Part shown: positions 18,502-26,698 of the stretch, piece after piece | Layout: the number at the start of each line of letters is the position of its first letter | How positions within the stretch are numbered: position 1 is the stretch's first letter | Source of the DNA: Synechococcus sp. RS9909 | GTDB taxonomy: Bacteria; Cyanobacteriota; Cyanobacteriia; PCC-6307; Cyanobiaceae | NCBI RefSeq assembly: GCF_014279595.1 | Contig: NZ_CP047943.1 | Span: forward strand, 2,292,422 to 2,356,421 | Length of the DNA stretch: 64,000 nucleotides | Direction of reading: 5' to 3' | Made by a program: the position numbers and the translations under genes | The notes under the pieces: generated by a model | Databases searched by the model: none | What the model was told of the DNA's origin: nothing | What the model saw: only the letters and a program-made list of their open reading frames with translations

Positions 18502-18604
18502 GGACACCTCCTCCTGAATGGATGGTTGAACGCCGGTGTTGCTTTCGAAGTCAACCTCACCTCGGAAGGTCGAGGATGGCTTCACATCACTGCGATCTGG
18601 ACGT

Positions 18605-20179
18605 TTGAACCATAACGGAACTGGCGTCGTTTCGGGACGCAGGGCTGCCGTCACACCGCTCCTACTGTGGGCCCTCACCCTGCTGCTCTGGCTGCCCTGG
18701 CTGGGGAACCAGCCCCTCCGTGACTGGGATGAGGGCCTGGTCGCCACTGTGTCGCGATCGACGGTGTCGCGATCCACCGATGGACTGCTGGCCTTCAAAT
18801 GGGATGACGCCTATCTGAACAAACCGCCGGGCTTGCACTGGCTGATCGGCGGGACTGTCCAACACTTCGGAGAAGCCGACGGGGTGGTGCGACTGGTGCC
18901 CTGCCTGCTCTCCAGCCTCGCCGTGCCACTGCTCTACTGGCTGCGCTGCGGCCTGAATCCAACACCGGCAACCCCGGACGCACGCCGACAGCGGGATCGT
19001 CGGGCCCTGATGGCAGCGCTGATCCTGATGACCCTGCTGCCGATGGCGCGCCACGGGCGGCTGGCGATGCTGGATGGCACCCTCGTGAGTTGCTCCCTGC
19101 TGCTCTGGAGCGGCTGGATCGCCAGCAGAACCACCCATTGGCATGCCCTGCTGGCAGGACTGGGAGGCAGCGGCGTTCTGCTGCTCAAACCACCGGCGCT
19201 GCTGGGATTTCTCCTGATCGCGCTGGCGATCAGCCTCTGGGAACGGTGGCCCTGGCGCACCCCGGCGCTTGGCTGGTTCGGCCTTGGTCTGCTGCCCGGG
19301 ATCGGATGGCATGGCTGGCACCTGCACCAGCGGGGTGCCGATGCCCTGGTGATGTGGGGCGGCCAGGGTCTGGGTCGGATCACCGAGGTGGTGGGAGAGA
19401 ACCAGGGCGCCTGGGTGATGCCGATCACGGAAGTGCTCGAGGGGGGCTGGCCCTGGTTGCTGCTGCTGCCCACGGGGTTGGCCTGGGCCTGGCACCACCG
19501 GCAGCAGAGCAGCGGCCGCTGGGAACTGGGACTGCTGATCGGCAGCGCCGCCCTGGTGCTCCCCCTACGCACCCAGCTGCCCTGGTACAGCCATCTGCTC
19601 TGGGCTCCAATCGCCCTGCTCTGCGGCGAGGGCCTGGCCCAGCTGCTGCAGACGGGCAAGCCGCGCTGGCTGGGCTGGGGCTTTCAGCTTCTCGGTGTGC
19701 TCAGCCTTGTGCTGGCTGGATTGACCAGCCTTGTTGCTGCAACCAACCAGCTGCCGATTGCCGCCCTCCTGCTCGCCGGGCTCGGGCTGCTGATCGGTGG
19801 CGCTGGCCTGCGCGGCAGCTCGCTGCGTTCGCGGCAGCGCGGCCTGGTGGCCGTGCTGGTGGGCTGGGGGCTGGCCCTGCTGATGCTCTGGCAGAGCCAG
19901 CTCTGGCTCTGGGAACTGAACGAAAGCTGGGATCCCAGGCCCATCGCCGGCCTGATCCGCCAGCTCCCCGACGATGCCGTGGTCGTTCTCAAAGGCCCGA
20001 CCCGACCGTCGCTGGGCTGGTATGCCGGCCGGGAGTTGCGCCGTCCCAGCGAGACCGACAGCGACACAGGCGCCAACGAGCACTGGCGAGTGAGTCGGCA
20101 GCAGGAACGCGACTGCGAGAAGGTCGGCTCCGCACAGGAGTGGGACTGGGCTCTCTGGCATTGCCCCGCAACACCTTGA
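18605..20179 (+). CDS. GT39/ArnT-like membrane glycosyltransferase
   Basis: A protein of about 524 aa with around 11 hydrophobic helices. The first periplasmic loop has the family signature: a DWDEGLVA acidic motif, then LNKPPGLHWLIG, where the acidic residues contact the lipid-linked sugar. Such enzymes move a sugar from polyprenyl phosphate to lipid or protein on the outer face of the membrane. The start is uncertain: TTG 18605 leaves room for the divergent 17-codon ORF, whereas GTG 18536 would add 23 residues. A 15-bp tandem duplication at 18749-18778 inserts VSRST into the catalytic loop. DUF2079 follows 28 bp downstream. Confidence 0.82.
   Translation: MNHNGTGVVSGRRAAVTPLLLWALTLLLWLPWLGNQPLRDWDEGLVATVSRSTVSRSTDGLLAFKWDDAYLNKPPGLHWLIGGTVQHFGEADGVVRLVPCLLSSLAVPLLYWLRCGLNPTPATPDARRQRDRRALMAALILMTLLPMARHGRLAMLDGTLVSCSLLLWSGWIASRTTHWHALLAGLGGSGVLLLKPPALLGFLLIALAISLWERWPWRTPALGWFGLGLLPGIGWHGWHLHQRGADALVMWGGQGLGRITEVVGENQGAWVMPITEVLEGGWPWLLLLPTGLAWAWHHRQQSSGRWELGLLIGSAALVLPLRTQLPWYSHLLWAPIALLCGEGLAQLLQTGKPRWLGWGFQLLGVLSLVLAGLTSLVAATNQLPIAALLLAGLGLLIGGAGLRGSSLRSRQRGLVAVLVGWGLALLMLWQSQLWLWELNESWDPRPIAGLIRQLPDDAVVVLKGPTRPSLGWYAGRELRRPSETDSDTGANEHWRVSRQQERDCEKVGSAQEWDWALWHCPATP
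18749..18778 (+). repeat. 15-bp tandem duplication inside the GT39-like gene
   Basis: GTGTCGCGATCGACG (18749-18763) is followed directly by GTGTCGCGATCCACC, 13 of 15 bases identical. The reading frame is kept and yields VSRSTVSRST between the DEG and KPPG motifs. Confidence 0.8.
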
Positions 20180-20207
20180 AACGTCACAGCTTTGAAACGT
20201 CACAGCC

Positions 20208-21611
20208 ATGAACCAATCACCGCCCCATCGCGCTCCGGCGCCGCCCCCCGCCGCGCTCTGGCTCTGGTCTGTGCTGCTCGGCCTGCTCGCCTGGGGAGCT
20301 TCCGCCCTGCGCCACGCGCTGCTGCAAAGCAACGCCTACGACCTCGGCCTGTTTGATCAATGGGCCTGGCTGATCGGCTCTGGCCACGCCCCGATCTCGT
20401 CGATGGAAAACGTGCATGTGCTGGCCGACCACGGCGCCTGGCTGTTCTATGCCGCCGGCGCCGCCTACGCCCTGCTGCCCTCGGTTCAGTGGCTGCTGGC
20501 CAGTCAGGCCCTGGCCCTGGGGCTGACGGCGGTGCCGATCTGGATGCTCGCCAGCCAGGCAGGCCTGTCGCGGCATCGCTGCTGGCTCGCCTGCGGCCTC
20601 TGGTGGCTGCAGCCGGTGGTGTTCAACGCCAGCTTGTTCGACATGCATCCGGAAACCTGGGTGATGCCGGCTGTTGCCCTCGCCCTCTGGGCGGAGCGGG
20701 CTGAACGGCCCCGGCTCTGGCTGGCGTTGCTGCTGTTGATGCTGGGCGCACGCGATGGCCTGGTGCTGATCACGGCGGGGATGGCGCTCGATCTGGGCTG
20801 GCGCCGGCGCTGGCGCTGGAGCGCGAGCGCGGCTGCCCTCTCGGGTCTCTGGCTGCTGCTGCTGAGCCGCTGGCTGTACCCCCTGCTCCGCGATGGCGAG
20901 GGTCCGAAAGCGGCTGGGCGCATGTTCAGCCATCTGGGCGGGGCACCGGGCACGGTGCTGCAGAGCATCGACTGGAGCGGCGGCGGCCTGTATCTGCTGC
21001 TGCTGGCCTTGCCCTGCCTCTGGCTCTGGCGACGGCGCTCCCTGCCCACCCTGCTGATCGCCGTGCCACTGTTGCTCACCAACCTGCTGTCGGCATCGCC
21101 CAGTTACCGCACCCTGATCCACCACTACAGCCTGCCCCTGGCGGTGGTGGCGGTGGTGGCCGCCATCGATGGCCTCAAGGCCAGCAAAACCGAAGCGTCC
21201 CACCCCTTCCCCTGGACCCTCACCTGGGCTGTGATCTGCTGGTTGGCCCTGGCCAAACCCTGGTTTTTCACCGGCCCCTACCTGGAGCGGCTCAACGTGT
21301 TGCAGGACGCCCGATCGGCCATCGCACAGGTGCAAGCCGGCGATGCCGTGTTGACCACCAGCTATCTGGTGCCCCACTTGAGCCACCGCCAACGGATCGC
21401 CTTTCCCAAAAAAAGCTTCAGCGATGCACTCCAAGGTGATCAGTGGACAACGTTGGTTTTGCGTCCAGATGATCCCGGCTGGGGTTCGAGCCGCCGAATC
21501 CAGCAGCAGCTGCTCGACAGTGCCGCCTCGCAGAATTGGAACTGTCGCGTCTGGCCTTCAGGGTTGACGCTCTGCCGCCGCCCTGGAGTCGCCAGCAACC
21601 CTACAAATTAA
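20208..21611 (+). CDS. DUF2079 multi-pass membrane protein
   Basis: A 467-aa polytopic protein. The DUF2079 pattern is recognisable: SNAYDLGLFDQWAW near residue 45, then FDMHPE around 145, followed by LLMLGARDGLVLITAGMAL. The fold resembles GT-C glycosyltransferases, and a sugar-transfer role is suspected in the family but not demonstrated. It is probably transcribed with the preceding GT39-like gene and ends at a bidirectional terminator shared with psbD. About ten helices are apparent. Confidence 0.85.
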   Translation: MNQSPPHRAPAPPPAALWLWSVLLGLLAWGASALRHALLQSNAYDLGLFDQWAWLIGSGHAPISSMENVHVLADHGAWLFYAAGAAYALLPSVQWLLASQALALGLTAVPIWMLASQAGLSRHRCWLACGLWWLQPVVFNASLFDMHPETWVMPAVALALWAERAERPRLWLALLLLMLGARDGLVLITAGMALDLGWRRRWRWSASAAALSGLWLLLLSRWLYPLLRDGEGPKAAGRMFSHLGGAPGTVLQSIDWSGGGLYLLLLALPCLWLWRRRSLPTLLIAVPLLLTNLLSASPSYRTLIHHYSLPLAVVAVVAAIDGLKASKTEASHPFPWTLTWAVICWLALAKPWFFTGPYLERLNVLQDARSAIAQVQAGDAVLTTSYLVPHLSHRQRIAFPKKSFSDALQGDQWTTLVLRPDDPGWGSSRRIQQQLLDSAASQNWNCRVWPSGLTLCRRPGVASNPTN

Positions 21612-21613
21612 AA

Positions 21614-21636
21614 AAGCCCACCTAGCGGTGGGCTTT
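21614..21636. terminator. bidirectional terminator between DUF2079 gene and psbD
   Basis: A nine-base-pair stem AAGCCCACC / GGTGGGCTT with a TAGC loop. On the plus strand it is followed by T-rich sequence (CTTTGAAT), and on the minus strand by a run of T (TTTTTAATTT), so it can serve both converging genes. Confidence 0.85.
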
Positions 21637-21660
21637 GAATCGCTTTAAGCGAGCTCTCGA

Positions 21661-22716
21661 TCAGAGAGCGTTTCCACGGGGCAGAACCTCTTCAGGGAAG
21701 ACGAAGTTTTCGTGCGGCTGGTCAGCCGGTGCCATCCAGGCACGCAGACCTTCATTCAGAAGGATGTTCTTGGTGTAGAAGGTCTCGAATTCGGGATCTT
21801 CTGCAGCGCGGATCTCCTGCGACACGAAGTCGTAGGCGCGCAGGTTGAGGGCCAGGCCGATGATGCCGATGGAGCTGGTCCACAGGCCCATCACAGGCAC
21901 GAACAGCATGAAGAAGTGCAGCCAGCGCTTGTTGGAGAAGGCGATCCCGAAGATCTGGCTCCAGAAGCGGTTGGCGGTGACCATCGAATAGGTCTCTTCT
22001 TCCTGGGTCGGTTCGAATGCCTTGAAGGTGTTCGACTGCTCACCGTCTTCAAACAGGGTGTTCTCCACGGTGGCGCCGTGAATGGCACAGAGCAGGGCAC
22101 CGCCGAGGATTCCGGCCACGCCCATCATGTGGAAGGGATTCAGGGTCCAGTTGTGGAAGCCCTGAAGGAAGAGCAGGAAGCGGAAGATCGCTGCCACACC
22201 GAAGGAGGGAGCGAAGAACCAGCTGCTCTGGCCGAGGGGGTACATCAGGAAAACGCTGACGAACACCGCAATCGGACCGGAGAAGGCAATGGCGTTGTAA
22301 GGACGGATGCCGACGAGACGGGCAATCTCGAACTGACGCAGCATGAAGCCGATCAGGGCGAAGGCACCGTGGAGTGCCACGAAGGCCCAGAGGCCACCGA
22401 GCTGGCACCAGCGCACGAAATCGCCCTGGGCCTCAGGGCCCCAGAGCAGCAGGAGGCTGTGGCCCATCGCATCGGCGGGGGTGGACACCGCAGCGGTGAG
22501 GAAGTTGCAACCTTCCAGATACGAGGAGGCGATGCCGTGGGTGTACCAGGAGGTGACGAAGGTGGTGCCGGTGAGCCAACCACCGATGGCCAGATAGGCC
22601 GTGGGGAAGAGGAGGATGCCGGACCAGCCGACAAAAACGAAGCGGTCGCGCTTGAGCCAGTCATCGAGGACGTCGAACCATCCCCGCTGTGGCGCGCGTC
22701 CTACAGCGATCGTCAT
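21661..22716 (-). CDS. psbD: photosystem II D2 protein
   Basis: D2 is a core reaction-centre subunit that binds P680 chlorophyll, pheophytin, QA and the non-haem iron. The 351-aa length fits. Visible landmarks are the [11 protein letters not shown] start, the tyrosine-D segment [10 protein letters not shown] (about residue 160), [18 protein letters not shown] carrying the P680-ligand histidine (about 197), and the ending [12 protein letters not shown]. There is no psbC overlapping its 3' end, where cyanobacteria usually have psbDC. This is therefore probably the monocistronic psbD2 copy. The start ATG 22716 has no Shine-Dalgarno and is preceded by palindromes. Confidence 0.97.
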   Translation of the reverse strand: MTIAVGRAPQRGWFDVLDDWLKRDRFVFVGWSGILLFPTAYLAIGGWLTGTTFVTSWYTHGIASSYLEGCNFLTAAVSTPADAMGHSLLLLWGPEAQGDFVRWCQLGGLWAFVALHGAFALIGFMLRQFEIARLVGIRPYNAIAFSGPIAVFVSVFLMYPLGQSSWFFAPSFGVAAIFRFLLFLQGFHNWTLNPFHMMGVAGILGGALLCAIHGATVENTLFEDGEQSNTFKAFEPTQEEETYSMVTANRFWSQIFGIAFSNKRWLHFFMLFVPVMGLWTSSIGIIGLALNLRAYDFVSQEIRAAEDPEFETFYTKNILLNEGLRAWMAPADQPHENFVFPEEVLPRGNAL

Positions 22717-22718
22717 GA

Positions 22719-22735
22719 GAAGCGCTTCATGAAGC
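22719..22735 (-). promoter_or_regulatory. overlapping palindromes in the psbD 5' leader
   Basis: Two perfect palindromes overlap just upstream of the psbD ATG: GAAGCGCTTC (22719-22728) and GCTTCATGAAGC (22724-22735). They occupy the place where a Shine-Dalgarno would be and contain an out-of-place ATG. They could be an operator or a structure controlling translation; neither is shown. Confidence 0.45.
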
Positions 22736-22922
22736 TTTACGTGCCGAGCCTAGGGGGCGCAGCCGGTTTATGGGACCCGCAGCCAATTAGGGGAGGAGTA
22801 GATGAGTGCAAATACTCAGCCCCAGCATCCAAGCCGGCCAGCCCTCGCATCCAGACCGCTGTTGGCGAGAATGGGCTGAGTTGAGTCCTGCAGCTGTGTA
22901 CATCGTGGAACTGGCCTTGAGG
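22736..22922. other. psbD / small-gene divergent promoter region
   Basis: About 190 bp between divergent genes. On the psbD strand there is an A+T-richer stretch with TTGCAC followed at about 16 bp by TAATTG, a weak promoter-like pair. No clear signal for the plus-strand gene was found. Confidence 0.3.
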
Positions 22923-23159
22923 ATGAGCCCGATGCCGGTGTCGGTTCAGCGCAAGGAACTCCCCGATGCCGAGGCCCTGTATCAGCAGGTGCGCCAAAGC
23001 ATGGAGCAAGGGCAACCGCGGTTGATGGAACTGAGCTGCGAAAAGGTCGATGGCAAGCGGGTGAGCGTGCTCACCAGCGAGGTTCTCGCTGTGCAGATCT
23101 ACGAGAAGGCGGCCGCCAGCGGCGGCAGCAAGCGCCCCGGCTTCGCGTTTGATTCCTGA
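22923..23159 (+). CDS. small conserved protein of unknown function
   Basis: A soluble 78-aa protein rich in charged residues ([32 protein letters not shown], read across helices). The tail [13 protein letters not shown] is basic-aromatic. I do not recognise a domain. ATG 22923 and ATG 22932 are both possible starts. The stop lies 8 bp before the ABC ATPase gene, implying co-transcription. Confidence 0.65.
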   Translation: MSPMPVSVQRKELPDAEALYQQVRQSMEQGQPRLMELSCEKVDGKRVSVLTSEVLAVQIYEKAAASGGSKRPGFAFDS

Positions 23160-23167
23160 GGCTGGGA

Positions 23168-23872
23168 ATGCCTGAGGCCACGGACGAGAACACCCATCGG
23201 GGCGGCGTTCGCATTGAACATCTGAGCTACAGCTGGCCCTGTGGAACCAGGGCCCTGGACCACTGCACCCTTGAGATCCCCGGCCCCGGCCTCTGGATGC
23301 TGGTGGGCAGCAATGGCAGTGGCAAAAGCACGCTGTTTCGCTTGCTTGCCGGGCTGCTCAAGCCACAGCACGGACGGATCAGCCATCAGCTCCGGCCAGC
23401 CTTGGTGTTTCAGAACCCCGACCATCAACTGTTGCTCCCCAGCTGCGGCAGCGAGCTGCTGCTGCAGCTGCCGCCAGGCTGCCCGGCCGATCAGCGCCGC
23501 CACAGAATTGAACAGGCCCTGGAACAGGTGGGCCTGGCAGGCATGGCCTCTCGTCCGATCCACACCCTCAGCGGCGGCCAGAAACAGCGGCTGGCGATTG
23601 CGGGCGCCCTCGCCAGCGACGCCAGCCTGCTCCTGCTCGACGAACCCACCGCCCTGCTCGACCCCACCAGCCAGCAGACGGTGCTGGGAACCGTGCAACA
23701 GCTCTGCCATCGCTCCGAGGGGCCCCTCACAGCCCTCTGGGTCACCCATCGCCTCGATGAGCTCGACCATGCCGATGGAGCCGCCCGCATGGAACACGGA
23801 CGGATCGGCGCCTGGCAATCGGGCCGTCAGCTGCGGCAACGGCTTCAGGCCCTTGCCGGTCGGCGGGGCTGA
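23168..23872 (+). CDS. ABC transporter ATP-binding protein, CbiO/EcfA-like
   Basis: A 234-aa single ATPase domain. Walker A is GSNGSGKST (residues 47-55), the Q loop is VFQNPDHQLLLPS, the signature is LSGGQKQRLAIAGAL, and Walker B is LLLLDEPTALLDP, with a switch His in VTHRLDEL. The FQNPDHQL loop is typical of cobalt/nickel/vitamin ECF-type ATPases. No permease or substrate-binding gene is adjacent, so the transmembrane partner must be elsewhere and the substrate is unknown. The gene lies just upstream of tRNA-Asn. Confidence 0.87.
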   Translation: MPEATDENTHRGGVRIEHLSYSWPCGTRALDHCTLEIPGPGLWMLVGSNGSGKSTLFRLLAGLLKPQHGRISHQLRPALVFQNPDHQLLLPSCGSELLLQLPPGCPADQRRHRIEQALEQVGLAGMASRPIHTLSGGQKQRLAIAGALASDASLLLLDEPTALLDPTSQQTVLGTVQQLCHRSEGPLTALWVTHRLDELDHADGAARMEHGRIGAWQSGRQLRQRLQALAGRRG

Positions 23873-23895
23873 GGGGTAAGTTCTTTGGGTGCCAT

Positions 23896-23967
23896 TCCTC
23901 GGTAGCTCAGCGGTAGAGCGGTCGACTGTTAATCGATTGGTCGCAGGTTCGAATCCCGCCCGGGGAG
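23896..23967 (+). tRNA. tRNA-Asn (GTT)
   Basis: A 72-nt cloverleaf. The acceptor stem TCCTCGG pairs with CCGGGGA (one G-U), the D arm is GCTCAGCGGTAGAGC, and the anticodon loop CTGTTAA has anticodon GTT at 23928-23930. The T arm is GCAGGTTCGAATCCCGC and the discriminator is G. The CCA end is not encoded and is added by the CCA enzyme (gene at 37.4 kb). Confidence 0.97.
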
Positions 23968-23980
23968 CTCTTCTTTGTTT

Positions 23981-24009
23981 GCCGTAGCCGTGAGCTGCGG
24001 CTTTTTTTT
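23981..24009 (+). terminator. rho-independent terminator after tRNA-Asn
   Basis: The stem GCCGTAGC / GCTGCGGC (one G-U) with a 5-nt loop is followed by eight T, 13 bp after the tRNA. Confidence 0.9.
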
Positions 24010-24269
24010 GGCCAGCAATCGCTCGCTTTTTTTCGTGACGGGCGGAAAATTCGTCACAAAGAGGGCGGGATTCGGAAGACTTTCTGAAGAGCCTTGGCGA
24101 GTGTGGCCGCCAGCACAGCGGCAAATCCCTTACCACGCCTGAGATCCATAGCCAAGGGATCGCTCCATCGCCGCGGCGACCACCCCTGCATGGGCCACCA
24201 AATCTTGGGAGAATCCGCATAACGATTGATTCGCGTTTCGTTTCCCTGTTCGCCCGCGTCTGACGTCTG
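24010..24269. other. rpaA upstream region; possible 45-codon minus-strand ORF
   Basis: This non-coding stretch precedes rpaA. I found no confident promoter boxes. On the minus strand 24191-24054 is an open frame of 45 codons ending in a basic amphipathic segment (MDLRRGKGFAAVLAATLAKA, continuing to FRIPPSL). It has no good ribosome binding site, so I do not call it a gene. Confidence 0.3.
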
Positions 24270-25064
24270 ATGAAACCCTGCATCCTGCTGATTGAAGACG
24301 ACAGGGACATGCGTGAGCTCGTGGGCGGCCACCTCGAGCACAACGGCTTTGATGTGCAGCGCGCCGAAGACGGCATCAAGGGTCAGGCGCTGGCGCTGCA
24401 ATACTCCCCTGACCTGATCCTGCTCGACCTGATGCTGCCCAAGGTCGATGGCCTCACGCTCTGTCAGCGACTCCGCCGTGATGAACGCACCGCTGGCATT
24501 CCGATCCTGATGCTCACGGCCCTGGGCGGCACCAAAGACAAGGTGAGTGGCTTCAACTCCGGTGCCGACGACTACCTCACCAAACCGTTTGATCTCGAAG
24601 AACTGCAGGTGCGGATCAAAGCCCTGCTTCGACGCAGTGATCGGGGGCCCGTCGGCAGCGGAACCCACCAGGAAATCCTCAGCTACGGACCGCTCACCCT
24701 GGTGCCGGAACGCTTCGAGGCGATCTGGTTTGACAATCCCGTCCGCCTCACCCACCTGGAGTTCGAGCTGCTGCACTGCCTGCTCCAGCGTCATGGTCAG
24801 ACCGTGGCGCCCTCGTTGATCCTCAAAGAGGTGTGGGGGTATGAACCAGACGACGACATCGAAACCATCCGGGTGCACGTGCGACACCTGCGCACCAAAC
24901 TCGAGCCCGATCCGCGCAAACCGCGTTTCATCAAAACCGTGTATGGCGCCGGCTACTGCCTGGAATTACCCACCGGTGCCCAGCTTGAGGATCTGGGCGA
25001 TGTGTTGGCCCAGGCCCGGCAAGACCGGCAAGAGCACGAGCAGGCCAAACGGGCCAGTGCCTGA
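24270..25064 (+). CDS. rpaA: OmpR-type response regulator RpaA
   Basis: RpaA is the master clock-output regulator of cyanobacteria, phosphorylated by SasA and controlling dusk genes and phycobilisome coupling. The receiver domain (residues 3-120) has the acidic pair at D10/D11, phospho-acceptor D53 in LILLDLMLP, a T in LMLTAL, and K in [15 protein letters not shown] and [10 protein letters not shown] match the RpaA subgroup. The winged-helix DNA-binding domain covers about 135-235. The length of 264 aa includes a polar C-terminal tail. Its close relative RpaB is encoded 6 kb downstream. Confidence 0.9.
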   Translation: MKPCILLIEDDRDMRELVGGHLEHNGFDVQRAEDGIKGQALALQYSPDLILLDLMLPKVDGLTLCQRLRRDERTAGIPILMLTALGGTKDKVSGFNSGADDYLTKPFDLEELQVRIKALLRRSDRGPVGSGTHQEILSYGPLTLVPERFEAIWFDNPVRLTHLEFELLHCLLQRHGQTVAPSLILKEVWGYEPDDDIETIRVHVRHLRTKLEPDPRKPRFIKTVYGAGYCLELPTGAQLEDLGDVLAQARQDRQEHEQAKRASA

Positions 25065-25082
25065 GGGGCCACCTCATCCCGA

Positions 25083-26048
25083 TCAGGCGTTCACAACAAG
25101 CAGATCCAGCAGCGCCACCTCCCAGGCCAAACGCGGCTGCACATAGGCCAGCAACTGCTGGCGCAGACGCTGCAACCGTTGCAGATCCTGCTCAAGGCCC
25201 TGCTGCCGCCAACGCACCTGCTCCCACCAGGCGAGCAGCCAGAGCTGTTGCTCACCATTGAGCGCTTCCGTGACCTCCCGCGCCAGCGCCAGGGCCTCCA
25301 CCGGTTGCTGCGGCGGCTGCTCCAGCCTCTGGCGCAGGGCTTCCGGCACCGCCTGCCACTGCCCAGCATGATGCAGGAGCGCACCGGGTGATCCCGCCGC
25401 CAGGGCAGCCAGATCCGGCTGATTCAGGGCCTCAAGAGCCGACGACGACAGCGCTGGATCCAACCGCTCCAGCACCTGATGCATCGCCCCAGCGCTGAGC
25501 CTCACAAAACGGATCTGCTGACAGCGCGAACGAATGGTGTCGAGCAGCCGCTCGGGGGCCGCCGACACCAGGATCAACAGGCCATGCCCTGGTTCCTCCA
25601 GGGTTTTGAGCAGGGCATTCGCTGCGGCCTCCGCCATCGCTTCCGGCTCCTCCAGCACCACCAGACCGCGCCGTGCCTCCAGCGGCTGCCGTGCCAGGAA
25701 GCGGGCGAGCTCCCGGATCTGCTCCAGACGCACCTGGGGAGGGGAGCGGCGATTGACGCCGGCCTCCTCCGCTTCGGAGCGGGGAATGAGGCGCCCCTGA
25801 TGGCTGTAGGTGGGTTCCACCCAGAGCAGATCGGGGTGATTGCGAGCCTCCAGACGCCGGCGTTGCCTGGAATCCGGCTGACCATCGGCCAGCACCCCCT
25901 CGAGGAAACGGAGCGCCGCCAGGCGACGGCCCACACCGTCGGGGCCATGCAACAGATAGGCGGGAGCGATCCGGTCGCAGCGGAGGGCCGCCTCGAGCAG
26001 AGACACCGCCAGCGGCTGCCCCACCAGATCGGCAAACAACGCCGTCAC
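25083..26048 (-). CDS. holB: DNA polymerase III delta' subunit
   Basis: This 321-aa clamp-loader subunit belongs to the AAA+ fold. DLVGQPLAVSLLEAAL and AYLLHGPDGVGRRLAALRFLEG form the N-terminal nucleotide-binding fold with an altered P-loop (GPDGVGRR, lacking the usual GKT/S), as expected for the non-hydrolysing delta'. LEEPEAMAEAAANALLKTLEEPG is the family's sensor region. It helps load the beta clamp. The start GTG 26048 overlaps the tmk stop (GTGA), and the tmk-holB arrangement is common in bacteria. Confidence 0.9.
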   Translation of the reverse strand: MTALFADLVGQPLAVSLLEAALRCDRIAPAYLLHGPDGVGRRLAALRFLEGVLADGQPDSRQRRRLEARNHPDLLWVEPTYSHQGRLIPRSEAEEAGVNRRSPPQVRLEQIRELARFLARQPLEARRGLVVLEEPEAMAEAAANALLKTLEEPGHGLLILVSAAPERLLDTIRSRCQQIRFVRLSAGAMHQVLERLDPALSSSALEALNQPDLAALAAGSPGALLHHAGQWQAVPEALRQRLEQPPQQPVEALALAREVTEALNGEQQLWLLAWWEQVRWRQQGLEQDLQRLQRLRQQLLAYVQPRLAWEVALLDLLVVNA

Positions 26049-26698
26049 GGGCGTGCCCAGCGCCGGGCCTGTTGGCTGAGCAGCGCCTCCAGGGCCTCAC
26101 GCACCTGGGCCAGGGGGCGATCCGCCCGCACCTCCAACCACCCCTGCTCCGCTGCCTGGGCAGCAAAACCATCCGCCACCCGCTGGAGAAAGTCCAGGCC
26201 CGACGCCTCGATCCGATCGGCACGGCGCCCCCCCCGGCGCTCCACACTCACCGCCACAGGCAGCGACAGCCAAACGGTGAGATCCGGGGTCAGACCGCCG
26301 GTGGCGATCAACGCCAACTGACGGATCAGGGCCTGATCCAGTTGGCGCCCAAACCCCTGATAGGCCATCGTTGATCCGGTGAAACGATCACTCAGCACCC
26401 AGTCGCCCCGCTCGAGGGCGGGTCGAATCACCTGGGCAACATGCTGGGCCCGATCCGCTGCGTAGAGCAGCAATTCCGCCACCGCTTCCGGTGCCGCCGC
26501 CTCGGGAGGATGGAGCAGCAGCCCTCGCAGGGCCTGCCCCAGAGCGGTGCCACCAGGCTCCCGGGTCTGAATCAGGCGAGCCGTTGATGGCATCAGCCCA
26601 CTCACCGGCAACCAGGTGGCCAGATGCTCCATCTGGGTGGTTTTGCCGCAACCATCAATCCCCTCCAGCACCAGCAGCCGGCCGCGCTGGATGCTCAT
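26045..26698 (-). CDS. tmk: thymidylate kinase
   Basis: Phosphorylates dTMP to dTDP for DNA synthesis. The P-loop is EGIDGCGKTTQ (residues 13-23) and the DR motif is LSDRFTGSTMAYQGFGR. TREPGGTALGQALR carries the dTMP-contacting loop. The 217-aa length is usual. ATG 26698 is chosen because it sits directly before the fold and overlaps the upstream ATPase stop (ATGA); longer upstream starts would fall within the ATPase gene. Confidence 0.95.
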   Translation of the reverse strand: MSIQRGRLLVLEGIDGCGKTTQMEHLATWLPVSGLMPSTARLIQTREPGGTALGQALRGLLLHPPEAAAPEAVAELLLYAADRAQHVAQVIRPALERGDWVLSDRFTGSTMAYQGFGRQLDQALIRQLALIATGGLTPDLTVWLSLPVAVSVERRGGRRADRIEASGLDFLQRVADGFAAQAAEQGWLEVRADRPLAQVREALEALLSQQARRWARP

